Assembly: GCA_049964655.1 (NCBI GenBank)
Contig: JBMFXC010000067.1
Span: forward strand, 1 to 14,294
Direction of reading: 5' to 3'
Origin: JAJZJT01 sp049964655
GTDB lineage: Bacteria > Actinomycetota > Acidimicrobiia > Acidimicrobiales > RAAP-2
DNA length: 14,294 nucleotides
The notes under the pieces are model-generated. The model searched no databases. It was not told the DNA's origin and saw only the letters and a list, made by a program, of their open reading frames with translations. The number at the start of each line of letters is the position of its first letter. The stretch's first letter is position 1. Position numbers and translations under genes: made by a program. Shown here one piece after another: positions 1-6,007 of this stretch.

Positions 1-1
1 G

Positions 2-109
2 CTCGAGGCGGTGCTCCGTCGTGCCGTGTGGGACAAGCTACCCGGGCACGCCATCAACGACCCGGGCTTTCTTCGTCCGGCGCGGTCCATGTCGATGATC
101 GGCGGGTGA
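2..109 (+). CDS. moaA: GTP 3',8-cyclase MoaA, C-terminal end only (gene starts before window)
   Basis: This is the 3' end of a gene entering from the left. The 35 readable residues contain GHAIND, then RSMSMIGG just before the stop. The closing Gly-Gly after a conserved Arg-x-Met segment is the hallmark C-terminus of MoaA, the radical SAM enzyme that starts molybdenum cofactor synthesis from GTP; in that family the GG tail reaches into the active site. The iron-sulfur cysteines lie outside the window and cannot be checked. The TGA stop (107-109) overlaps the GTG start of moaD (106-108) as GTGA, so the two are very likely translationally coupled. Identification rests on the short tail plus the neighbouring moaD. 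Confidence 0.8.
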   Translation, partial: LEAVLRRAVWDKLPGHAINDPGFLRPARSMSMIGG

Positions 110-348
110 GGGTGGCCAGGCTCCGGCTCTTCGGACCGATTGCCGAGCTGGCCGGGACCCGTGGCGACCAGGTGCCCGGAGCGACCGTCGCCCAGGTGGT
201 GGCGGCGGCGTGCGAACGCTACGGCGACGCCTTCGCCCGGCTGGCCAGCCACTGCGGCGTGTGGGTGAACGGCGAGGGGGCCGGTCCGGCCACGCCGCTC
301 GACGAGGACGACGAGGTCGCTCTCCTCCCACCCGTCTCGGGGGGCTGA
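106..348 (+). CDS. moaD: Molybdopterin synthase sulfur-carrier subunit MoaD (ThiS/MoaD family)
   Basis: This 80-residue ubiquitin-fold protein is the usual length for MoaD. It opens with ARLRLFGPIAELAG, where beta-strand 1 is followed by the family's LxxFGxxxExxG-like segment, and ends PPVSGG. The terminal Gly-Gly is the residue pair that is adenylated by a MoeB-type enzyme and turned into a thiocarboxylate, which donates sulfur to precursor Z within the MoaD/MoaE synthase. The GTG start at 106 is chosen because it overlaps the moaA stop and places the first beta-strand at the N-terminus; the reading frame stays open further upstream but that part is moaA in another frame. No moaE is visible in this window. 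The stop is 10 bp from the end of the convergent mogA. Confidence 0.88.
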   Translation: MRVARLRLFGPIAELAGTRGDQVPGATVAQVVAAACERYGDAFARLASHCGVWVNGEGAGPATPLDEDDEVALLPPVSGG

Positions 349-358
349 CCCATCCCCG

Positions 359-922
359 TCAGGCCGGGCTCGCGCTGTCGCCGTGCGGTTCCCCGGCGTG
401 CGGTTCCCCGCCGTGCGGACTGTCGGCGTGCGGACTGTCGGCGTGCCCGTCGTGGGGATGGGGGTTGTCGCCGGCCAGCAGGGCAAGGGCGTGGGGGACC
501 ACGTCGAGCACGGCGGTGATCCCCTCGGTGGCGCCGGTCGGCGACCCGGGCACGTTCACCACCAGACAGCGTCCCAGCGTTCCGGCCACGCCTCGGGACA
601 AGCGGCCCTTTCGGTCGGCCTGTCGGACCGCCTCGGCGAGGCCCGGAGCGAGGCGCTCGACGACTGACCGGGTCGCTTCGGGCGTGAGGTCGCGGGGTGC
701 AAAGCCCGTTCCCCCGGTGGTGACGACCAACCCGGAGAAGCCGAGGGCCAGCCGGCGGAGGGTGGCGGCGACCGGCTCGACGCCGTCGGGGACGACCGAC
801 CGATCGACCACGGCGAAGCCGGCTCGCTCGAGGACCGCGGCGAGCTCGGGGCCGGAGCGGTCTTCGGCTGTACCGGCGGCGACCGAGTCCGACACGACGA
901 GCACTTTGGCGTGGAGGACCAC
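359..922 (-). CDS. mogA: Molybdopterin adenylyltransferase, MogA/MoaB type, with His-rich tail
   Basis: The 187-residue protein has the MoCF-biosynthesis fold: TTGGTG at residues 68-73 and PGSP at 125-128, both nucleotide/molybdopterin-contacting motifs of MogA/MoaB. The expected reaction is adenylation of molybdopterin before metal insertion. MogA and MoaB names are used loosely for this family in actinobacteria, so the symbol is a best fit. The GTG start at 922 is chosen because a TACGCT -10 hexamer lies 6 nt upstream, the fold begins immediately after, and upstream codons look non-coding. After the domain ends (about residue 150) comes a 37-residue tail with histidines at 155, 157, 160, 165, 170, 175 and 180, built on a 5-residue repeat. 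That tail is not part of the normal family and could bind metal. Confidence 0.88.
   Translation of the reverse strand: MVLHAKVLVVSDSVAAGTAEDRSGPELAAVLERAGFAVVDRSVVPDGVEPVAATLRRLALGFSGLVVTTGGTGFAPRDLTPEATRSVVERLAPGLAEAVRQADRKGRLSRGVAGTLGRCLVVNVPGSPTGATEGITAVLDVVPHALALLAGDNPHPHDGHADSPHADSPHGGEPHAGEPHGDSASPA
382..441. repeat. 15-bp tandem repeat, four copies, inside mogA
   Basis: Four consecutive 15-bp units begin at 382, 397, 412 and 427, each starting CGTGCGG. The first two are nearly identical to each other, and the last two are identical. They encode the pentapeptides HADSP, HADSP, HGGEP and HAGEP on the minus strand, so copy-number change keeps the frame. A degenerate partial unit follows at 442. 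Confidence 0.93.
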
Positions 923-928
923 GGTCGC

Positions 929-934
929 AGCGTA
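929..934 (-). promoter_or_regulatory. Putative -10 element for leaderless mogA transcript
   Basis: On the minus strand TACGCT is followed by 6 nt and then the GTG start of mogA at 922. In actinobacteria a TANNNT hexamer at this distance commonly puts the transcription start on the first base of the start codon. No clear -35 and no Shine-Dalgarno sequence is seen. The 84-bp gap to the divergent DUF6457 gene carries both promoters. Confidence 0.5.
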
Positions 935-993
935 GCGACACGGGCCCGGGCGGGCCGAGCCCCGGCGCGGCGCGCCGTTGCGCCAGTGCCATC

Positions 994-999
994 TACCAT
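994..999 (+). promoter_or_regulatory. Putative -10 element for leaderless DUF6457 transcript
   Basis: TACCAT lies 7 nt upstream of the ATG at 1007. The spacing equals that before modA and the SDR gene. There is no recognisable ribosome-binding site between the hexamer and the start, which supports a leaderless mRNA. Confidence 0.5.
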
Positions 1000-1006
1000 C
1001 TGGACC

Positions 1007-1246
1007 ATGGCCACCGACGTTCGCACCTGGATCGATGCCTATGCCGCTGCGCTCGGCGTGGCGCCGCTGCCGGATGGCGACGTCGGCCCCCTGCTCGAGC
1101 TGGCCGGTGCAGCCGCCCATGCCGCCGAGCGGACGGCGGCGCCGTTGTCGTGCTGGTTGGCGGCCACGGCGGGAGTCACCCCGACGGTCGCCCTCGAGCA
1201 GGCACGGGCGCTGGCTGCCTCCTTCGCCGAGGACGACCCCGACTGA
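1007..1246 (+). CDS. DUF6457-like small protein next to molybdenum cofactor genes
   Basis: This 79-residue, Ala-rich, mostly helical acidic protein has the pattern TWIDAYAAALGV, then a middle segment LLELAGAAAHAAERTAAPLS, then a helix ending in an acidic tail. It resembles DUF6457, a small actinobacterial family that from memory sits beside, or is fused to, MobA-like molybdopterin guanylyltransferases. The function is unknown; an accessory role in molybdenum cofactor metabolism is inferred from location only. The ATG at 1007 is chosen over upstream GTG options because of the TACCAT -10 seven bases before it and because the family starts with this Trp-containing helix. No signal peptide or membrane segment is present. 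A possible alternative is a lineage-specific helical protein unrelated to DUF6457. Confidence 0.72.
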   Translation: MATDVRTWIDAYAAALGVAPLPDGDVGPLLELAGAAAHAAERTAAPLSCWLAATAGVTPTVALEQARALAASFAEDDPD

Positions 1247-1291
1247 GCCGCTCTCGGCACTCTGGACCGGTCACCTACGCTGGGGAGGTGG

Positions 1292-1699
1292 GTGGCCCCC
1301 GTGGGTGACTACAGCGTGGGCGAGGTGGCGGACGTCCTCGACGTGAGCCCGGACACGGTGCGGCGGTGGGTCGACAGCGGACACCTTCCCGCCACCCGCG
1401 ACGACGCCGGTCATCGTCGGGTAGACGCCGTGGCGCTGGCTCGCTTCGCCCGGTCCCTCTACGGCGAGCCGGACCCCGAGGTCAGAGCTCGCGAATCGGC
1501 CCGCAACCACATGGCCGGCATCGTCACCCGAGTGGTGACCGACCGGGTGATGGCCCACGTCGAGGTGCAGGCCGGGCCGTACCAGCTGGTATCGCTGATC
1601 AGCCGACAGGCGGCCGACGACCTGGGGCTGGCCGAGGGCGTGATGGTGACGGCGGTCGTGAAGGCGACCAACGTGTCACTGGTGCGCGCCCCGACCTGA
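1292..1699 (+). CDS. MerR-type HTH regulator with molybdate-binding TOBE (Mop) domain
   Basis: This 135-residue protein has two parts. Residues about 7-52 are a MerR/excisionase-like helix-turn-helix (YSVGEVADVLDVSPDTVRRW). Residues about 70-133 are a single TOBE/Mop domain (RNHMAGIVTRVV ... VVKATNVSLVR), the oxyanion-binding fold of ModE and molbindins. It is a good candidate for the local molybdate- or tungstate-responsive regulator, analogous to ModE but with a different DNA-binding domain. Mop domains usually need to assemble for binding, so oligomerisation is expected. The start is uncertain: GTG at 1292 has GGGGAGG at 1282-1288 just upstream, and GTG at 1301 is also possible. A TACGCT hexamer at 1276-1281 may be its -10. 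The gene converges on modBC with a 43-bp gap. Confidence 0.85.
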   Translation: MAPVGDYSVGEVADVLDVSPDTVRRWVDSGHLPATRDDAGHRRVDAVALARFARSLYGEPDPEVRARESARNHMAGIVTRVVTDRVMAHVEVQAGPYQLVSLISRQAADDLGLAEGVMVTAVVKATNVSLVRAPT

Positions 1700-1742
1700 G
1701 CGACCTGAGCGACCGTCTCCGCTGAGGGCCGGCCACCTCGGC

Positions 1743-3686
1743 TCAGGCGTCGTCGCTCCGCCACACGTGCACGGCGTCGGGGGCGACGACCACCCGACAC
1801 CGGCTCCCCCGCGGGAGGACGTCCCCGTCGGTCGAGCGGGCCTCGAGCTCGACCCCGTTGTCGAGGACCACGACGGTCGAGCACACGGCGCCGAGGTCGA
1901 CGACGTCGACGACCGTCGCACCGGGTCCCCACTCGTCTCCTTGCTCCCCTGGCGTGACGACGACGTGCTCCGGTCGGATGCCCCAGGCCACCGCCGTTCC
2001 CACCGGCAAGGTGCTCGTCACGGCCCCGAGCACGGTGGACGCGGTGCTCACGCTCGCTCGATCGGCCGTCGGTCCGAGCCCGCTGCCTGTCGGTCCGAGC
2101 CCGCTGCCTGTCGGTCCGAGCCCGCTGCCTGTCGGTGCTCCGTCGCCTCCACCCGAGACGGTCACCACGCCGGGGGCCACCACGCGCCCCTGGCCGAGGT
2201 TCCCGAAGCCCACCAGGCGGGCGACGGCGGGCGACGCCGGAGCGCCGAGGACGTCGGAGCGATTGCCGGCCTGGACGACCCGACCGCCGTCGATGACGAC
2301 GACGTCGTCAGCCAACAACGCAGCTTCGGCGGGATCGTGGGTGACGAGCACCGTGGACAGCGACAGCTCGCGTTGGAGCCGGCGAAGCTCGCTCCGCAAC
2401 TCGCTGCGCACGGGGACGTCGAGCGCCGAGAAGGGCTCGTCGAGGAGCAGCAGGCGGGGGGACCGGGCGAGCGCCTGGGCGAGGGCCACTCGCTGGCGCT
2501 GTCCGCCCGACAGCTCGGCGGGGAAGCGGTCCTCGAGCCCGGCGAGGCGGAGGCGGTGCAGCCAGTGGGCGGCGAGGCGAGGCTCGGCGCCCGTGCCGAA
2601 GCACACCTGTTGCCACACCGTGAGGTGAGGGAAGAGCCCGTACCCCTGGGGGACGTAGCCGAGGAGCCGGTCTTCGCACGGGACGGCGTCGACCGTGACG
2701 TCTCCGTAGGCGACCGTGCCCACCTGCGGACCGAGGAGGCCGGCGATCGCCCGCAAGGTGAGCGACTTGCCCGCCCCCGAGGCGCCGAGGAAGGCCAGGC
2801 GATGGCTGGACGAGGCGTGGGCGACCTCGAGGCGGAACGTGCCGACCGTTGTCGCCAGGGCGAAGCGCACCGATGTCGGGCGTCCCGGTTGGGCCGGTAG
2901 CGCAGGCGTGACGGGCGCCCGACGACGTCGACGACGGCGTCGAGGCAGGAGCCCGAGGGCGGTGGCGCCAGCTGCCACGGCGAGGGCGAGCGCAGTCGGT
3001 GCTTCGGTGGCCGGCAGGCCCGTCCCGGCGAACTGCACGTAGGTATAGACCGGCAGCGTCTCGGGGTGGAAGGCGAGCACGACGGTGGCGCCGTACTCGC
3101 CGAAGGCTCGTAGCCAGGTGAGGAGCAGGCCGGCCCGGACCCCGGGGGCCGCCATGGGCAGGCTCACCCGGAAGAACCGCGACCAGGGACGGTGCCCGAG
3201 GGTGGCGGCGTGGTCGAGGACGGCCGGTTCGATACGGGCGAAGGCGGAGCGGGCCGCCACCACGAGGAATGGCGCCGACACGAACGACTGGGCCAGCACG
3301 ATCCCGGCCAACGAGTCGGTCAGCCGTTGCCCTGCTGCCCTGCCGAGCGGTGTGTAGGGACCCACCACCTCGACGAGGAGGATGCCGCTCATGAGCGGAG
3401 GAAGAGCGAGGGGTAGTTGGACGAGGATCCCGACGACGGCACTCAGGCGACCGTGCGAACGAGCCAGCACGTAGGCCAGCGGCACACCGGTCAGGGCGAC
3501 CAGCGCGGTGGTGATGGTTGCGGTGGTGACCGAGATGACGAGCGCATGCACCGCTCCGGGGGCAGCGGGCACGCCGTGGGGCGAGCTCGCCAGACGAACC
3601 ACGAAGGCGACGAGGGGGACGACCAGGTAGAGGACGAGGAGCGCCCCGAGCCAGGGGAGGGGGGTGGTGAACGACCGCCGAGTCAC
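1743..3686 (-). CDS. modBC: Fused molybdate/tungstate ABC transporter: ModB permease + ModC ATPase
   Basis: One 647-residue chain carries both transporter halves. Residues 1-247 are a ModB-type permease with about five or six hydrophobic segments and the EAA-like coupling loop near 159-189 (HAATLGHRPWSRFF...LPMAAPG). A run of eight arginines (249-256) links it to a ModC ATPase with Walker A GASGAGKS (301-308), Q-loop Q347, signature LSGGQ (392-396), Walker B LLLLDEP (412-418) and switch His450. A TOBE-like domain follows (about 500-647), interrupted by a GPTGSGL repeat. All ATPase motifs are intact, so each homodimer can supply both permeases and both ATPases. The GTG start overlaps the modA TGA as GTGA, implying translational coupling. 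Other oxyanion importers share this architecture, but the Mo neighbourhood argues for molybdate or tungstate. Confidence 0.92.
   Translation of the reverse strand: MTRRSFTTPLPWLGALLVLYLVVPLVAFVVRLASSPHGVPAAPGAVHALVISVTTATITTALVALTGVPLAYVLARSHGRLSAVVGILVQLPLALPPLMSGILLVEVVGPYTPLGRAAGQRLTDSLAGIVLAQSFVSAPFLVVAARSAFARIEPAVLDHAATLGHRPWSRFFRVSLPMAAPGVRAGLLLTWLRAFGEYGATVVLAFHPETLPVYTYVQFAGTGLPATEAPTALALAVAAGATALGLLPRRRRRRRRAPVTPALPAQPGRPTSVRFALATTVGTFRLEVAHASSSHRLAFLGASGAGKSLTLRAIAGLLGPQVGTVAYGDVTVDAVPCEDRLLGYVPQGYGLFPHLTVWQQVCFGTGAEPRLAAHWLHRLRLAGLEDRFPAELSGGQRQRVALAQALARSPRLLLLDEPFSALDVPVRSELRSELRRLQRELSLSTVLVTHDPAEAALLADDVVVIDGGRVVQAGNRSDVLGAPASPAVARLVGFGNLGQGRVVAPGVVTVSGGGDGAPTGSGLGPTGSGLGPTGSGLGPTADRASVSTASTVLGAVTSTLPVGTAVAWGIRPEHVVVTPGEQGDEWGPGATVVDVVDLGAVCSTVVVLDNGVELEARSTDGDVLPRGSRCRVVVAPDAVHVWRSDDA
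2068..2136. repeat. 21-bp tandem repeat, 3.3 copies, inside modBC
   Basis: Identical 21-bp units start at 2068, 2089 and 2110, with a 6-bp partial copy at 2131. They encode GPTGSGL three times in a flexible linker between the ATPase core and the end of the TOBE region (protein residues about 517-540). The frame is preserved and the copies show no divergence, so they look recent. Confidence 0.95.
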
Positions 3687-4732
3687 GTCGCGCCGAGCGT
3701 GGCCCGCAGGTCGGCGGGCACGGCGGAGCGCCCGTCAACCACCGGCGGACGCACGAGGTCCATGCCGGCGGAGCGCAGGAGGGCCTGGCCGCGCCGTCCG
3801 AGGAGGAAGCGGACGAAGGCTGCGGCCGCTGTTGCCTGTGGTGCCCGGTCGACCACCGTGACGGTGAACGTGGCCCCCAGGTGGACACCGGTGAGCGGCA
3901 CGGTAGGGATGCCGGCGGCGACGGCCTCGGCTTCGTAGAAGAAGCCGGCATCCAGCTGGCCCGCTTGCAACCGGCCCACCAAGGTCTCCTCGGGGAAGAC
4001 ACCCGCCGTCGACGACGTCAGTCCGGCCAGGTGGGGCAGGTGCTGGGCCGTAGCGGTCTGGTCGAGCGCCTCGACGGCGAGGACTCCCTTCGGGTCGATC
4101 CTCGGATCGGTGCGGCCGAGGAGAAAGCCGGGTTGGGTGACCACGTCGTACCACGGGCGGGTGCGTAACTGACTGGCGAACCGGCTGGCCGGGTTGTAGC
4201 CGAGGACGAGGGGCGAGGTGGCAAAGGTGGCGTACCACGATACCCACGACCCGTTCGCCTTCCCCTCGAGGGAGCGGTCGGCCGAGGGGGCGGCGCTCAC
4301 GAAGACGTCGGCGACCTGGGTGCCGCCGCGGATCTCGGAGGCGAGCCCGTCCGACCCGCCGGTGAAGCCCACGAAGGTGTCCCCTGTCGCCCGGTCGAAC
4401 GCCGGCCCGAGGCTGTCCTGCATGAGGTGGGTGAGGGAGCCGGCATAGAGGACGTCGACCGGTTGGCCGTGGCCGCTCGCCGTGGCGGCGGATGCACGCG
4501 ACGTCGAGGAGGAGCCCGACGAGCGGGTGGTGGCTGGCGAGGAACAAGCGGTCAGCGCGACAGCGAGGAGGCCGACGGCGGCAAACCAGAGGAGCGTGTG
4601 CCGAGGTGGCCGGGCCGAGCCGAGGAGCGTGTGCCGAGGTGGCCGGGCCGAGCCGAGGAGCGTGTGCCGAGGTGGTGGGGAAGAGGTTTGGCTCCGAGGG
4701 TGTAGCCCCGGTGGCGGAGCCCAGGTGCGCAT
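3683..4732 (-). CDS. modA: Molybdate/tungstate-binding lipoprotein, ModA/WtpA type
   Basis: This 349-residue secreted solute-binding protein has a lipobox LTAC (Cys63) after a hydrophobic stretch WFAAVGLLAVAL, so it should be lipid-anchored outside the membrane. Mature-domain motifs are VDVLYAGSL, a GGSDGLASEI segment, and ADVFVSAA. The AGSL opening resembles archaeal WtpA-like molybdate/tungstate-binding proteins more than classical E. coli ModA; the symbol modA is used by context. It presumably hands oxyanion to the fused ModBC, whose start overlaps its stop. The ATG at 4732 is chosen because TACGCT lies 7 nt upstream and no better start precedes the signal peptide. This gives an unusually long region ahead of the hydrophobic core, about 50 residues, including 2.6 copies of an 11-residue repeat. 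Confidence 0.85.
   Translation of the reverse strand: MRTWAPPPGLHPRSQTSSPPPRHTLLGSARPPRHTLLGSARPPRHTLLWFAAVGLLAVALTACSSPATTRSSGSSSTSRASAATASGHGQPVDVLYAGSLTHLMQDSLGPAFDRATGDTFVGFTGGSDGLASEIRGGTQVADVFVSAAPSADRSLEGKANGSWVSWYATFATSPLVLGYNPASRFASQLRTRPWYDVVTQPGFLLGRTDPRIDPKGVLAVEALDQTATAQHLPHLAGLTSSTAGVFPEETLVGRLQAGQLDAGFFYEAEAVAAGIPTVPLTGVHLGATFTVTVVDRAPQATAAAAFVRFLLGRRGQALLRSAGMDLVRPPVVDGRSAVPADLRATLGAT
4591..4675. repeat. 33-bp tandem repeat, 2.6 copies, in the modA signal-peptide region
   Basis: Units begin at 4591, 4624 and 4657. The first two are identical over 33 bp and the third matches for its first 19 bp. They encode HTLLGSARPPR repeats directly before the hydrophobic core, on the minus strand. 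The third copy reads HTLLWFA and runs into the membrane-targeting segment, so the repeat seems to be a duplication of the signal peptide n-region. Confidence 0.93.
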
Positions 4733-4739
4733 CGCCGGA

Positions 4740-4745
4740 AGCGTA
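4740..4745 (-). promoter_or_regulatory. Putative -10 element for leaderless modA transcript
   Basis: The minus-strand hexamer TACGCT is followed by TCCGGCG and then the ATG at 4732. The 7-nt distance fits a leaderless mRNA. The same hexamer precedes mogA. No -35 match is visible. Confidence 0.5.
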
Positions 4746-4758
4746 GCCCGCTGATCCT

Positions 4759-4798
4759 GCAGGTGCGATGCTGATCGGGAAAACGCGCCCGCACCTGC
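4759..4798. promoter_or_regulatory. 9-bp inverted repeat between modA and the SDR gene, candidate operator
   Basis: GCAGGTGCG (4759-4767) is matched by its perfect reverse complement CGCACCTGC (4790-4798), separated by 22 bp. The left arm falls about where the -35 region of modA would be. A direct repeat CTGATC (4751-4756 and 4771-4776, 20 bp apart) overlaps it. It could be a site for the MerR-TOBE regulator or a hairpin; neither is shown. Confidence 0.35.
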
Positions 4799-4977
4799 GA
4801 GCAACGACGGGTGGTCTGCATCGCTTGGGCAAGGTTGATGGTGGAAGACGGACGCGGCGAGTCCGGTTCGCTGGGCGTGGCTCGGGATGCTGGCGGATGG
4901 GCCCAGGGGCGCCGCGACCGCGGCCGGTCCCGCCAACCGGCGTCCGAGCCCACCAGGTTGCCGGCGGTGCGACGCCG

Positions 4978-4983
4978 TAGGAT
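4978..4983 (+). promoter_or_regulatory. Putative -10 element for leaderless SDR transcript
   Basis: TAGGAT lies 7 nt before the ATG at 4991. A weak TTGCCG at 4958-4963 could be the -35 but is only 14 bp away. No Shine-Dalgarno sequence lies between hexamer and start. Confidence 0.45.
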
Positions 4984-4990
4984 CGCCGGC

Positions 4991-5878
4991 ATGCACGAGC
5001 TACGGGGGAAGGTCGCGGTTGTCACCGGGGCGGCGAGCGGTATCGGGTACGCCCTGGCGGCCCGCTTCGCCGCCGAGGGGATGGGCGTGGTGCTCGCCGA
5101 CGTCGAGCGTGACGCGCTGGCCGGCGCCGCCGAACGCCTCCGGTCGACCGGCGCCGACGTGCTCGACGTGCCGACCGACGTGAGCCAGGCCGAGGAGGTC
5201 GACGCGCTGGCCGAGGCGACCGAAGCCCACTTCGGCGCCGTGCACGTCGTCTGCAACAAAGCCGGTGTATCGGGGGGCGTCGGACCGTCGTGGGACACCA
5301 CGCTCGAGGACTGGACGTGGACGCTCGGGGTCAACCTGTGGGGCGTCATCCACGGGGTGCGCTCGTTCGTCCCCCGGCTCATCGCCCAGGGCGAGGGTCA
5401 CGTGGTCAACACGGCCTCGATCGCCGGACTGCTCACCGGGGGCGTCGGCGCCCCCTACAACGTCTCGAAGTTCGGCGTCGTGGCGCTCTCCGAGCACCTC
5501 TACCTGAGCCTGCTCGACGTCGCCCCCGGCGTCGGCGTCTCCGTGCTGTGCCCGGGCTGGGTGAACACCCGTATCGCCGACTCCGACCGCAACCGGCCGG
5601 AGGGACCACTTCCCGTGTCGGCCGACGACCCGTTCGTCGCCAAGGTCCGCGCTGGCATCCGCCGGGTGCTCGAGGCGGGGATGGACCCGGCCACCGTCGC
5701 CGACAAGGTCCTCGACGCGGTGCGCGGCGGCGCCTTCTACGTCCTGCCCCACGACGACGAGCAGTGGCTCGGCCCGGTGCGCCAGCGGATGGAGGACATC
5801 GTCGAGCGTCGCAACCCGACCCCACGGCCCATGCCTGGCATCGAGGTCGTCCTCGCCGCGCTGGCCGAGGATGGCTGA
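4991..5878 (+). CDS. Short-chain dehydrogenase/reductase (SDR), classical type
   Basis: This 295-residue NAD(P)-dependent oxidoreductase has a Rossmann fold. The cofactor motif TGAASGIG is at 12-19, with Asp37 after beta-2 (favouring NAD(H)). The usual NNAG is NKAG at 89-92. Asn115, Ser143, Tyr156 and Lys160 form the catalytic tetrad (TASIAG and PYNVSK). A C-terminal extension after about residue 250 ends in a basic/proline stretch. The substrate cannot be read from the sequence; alcohols, steroids and acyl compounds are all possible. The ATG at 4991 is chosen because the TGxxxGxG motif then sits at the usual distance from the N-terminus and a -10-like hexamer precedes it. It is transcribed away from modA and seems monocistronic; nothing ties it to molybdenum. 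Confidence 0.9.
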   Translation: MHELRGKVAVVTGAASGIGYALAARFAAEGMGVVLADVERDALAGAAERLRSTGADVLDVPTDVSQAEEVDALAEATEAHFGAVHVVCNKAGVSGGVGPSWDTTLEDWTWTLGVNLWGVIHGVRSFVPRLIAQGEGHVVNTASIAGLLTGGVGAPYNVSKFGVVALSEHLYLSLLDVAPGVGVSVLCPGWVNTRIADSDRNRPEGPLPVSADDPFVAKVRAGIRRVLEAGMDPATVADKVLDAVRGGAFYVLPHDDEQWLGPVRQRMEDIVERRNPTPRPMPGIEVVLAALAEDG

Positions 5879-5924
5879 GCCCCGCATCCCCGAGATGCTG
5901 CGCAGCCCGTCAGGCTGTGTCGAC

Positions 5925-5950
5925 CTGGCGACGCCCGTGAGCCTCGCCAG
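5925..5950. terminator. Weak hairpin after the SDR gene, possible terminator
   Basis: CTGGCGA (5925-5931) pairs with TCGCCAG (5944-5950) around a 12-nt loop, 46 bp past the SDR stop. No T-run follows, so it may be only an RNA structure. Confidence 0.25.
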
Positions 5951-6007
5951 CCTGGGCCGACCGCCTGTGCTCCTGGCTCAGACGAACGGGCCCCCGGTGT
6001 CGGTCGG

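Noticed and set aside
1700..1745. CTGAG/CTCAG and GGCCGGCC in the gap between the regulator and modBC as a terminator
   Set aside because: The stem is only 5 bp, the loop is long and there is no T-run; too weak to list.
2308..4002. A 564-codon open frame on the minus strand overlapping modA and modBC
   Set aside because: It is a shifted-frame shadow of high-GC genes: Arg/Pro-rich, with no domains, and modA/modBC in the true frame carry all the motifs.
4591..4675. Short repeated units considered as a CRISPR array
   Set aside because: The copies are directly adjacent with no spacers and lie in frame inside modA. No cas genes are present.
4811..4990. N-terminal extension of the SDR gene upstream of ATG 4991
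   Set aside because: The extension is Arg-rich and would displace the TGxxxGxG motif from the N-terminus. A -10-like hexamer lies inside it.
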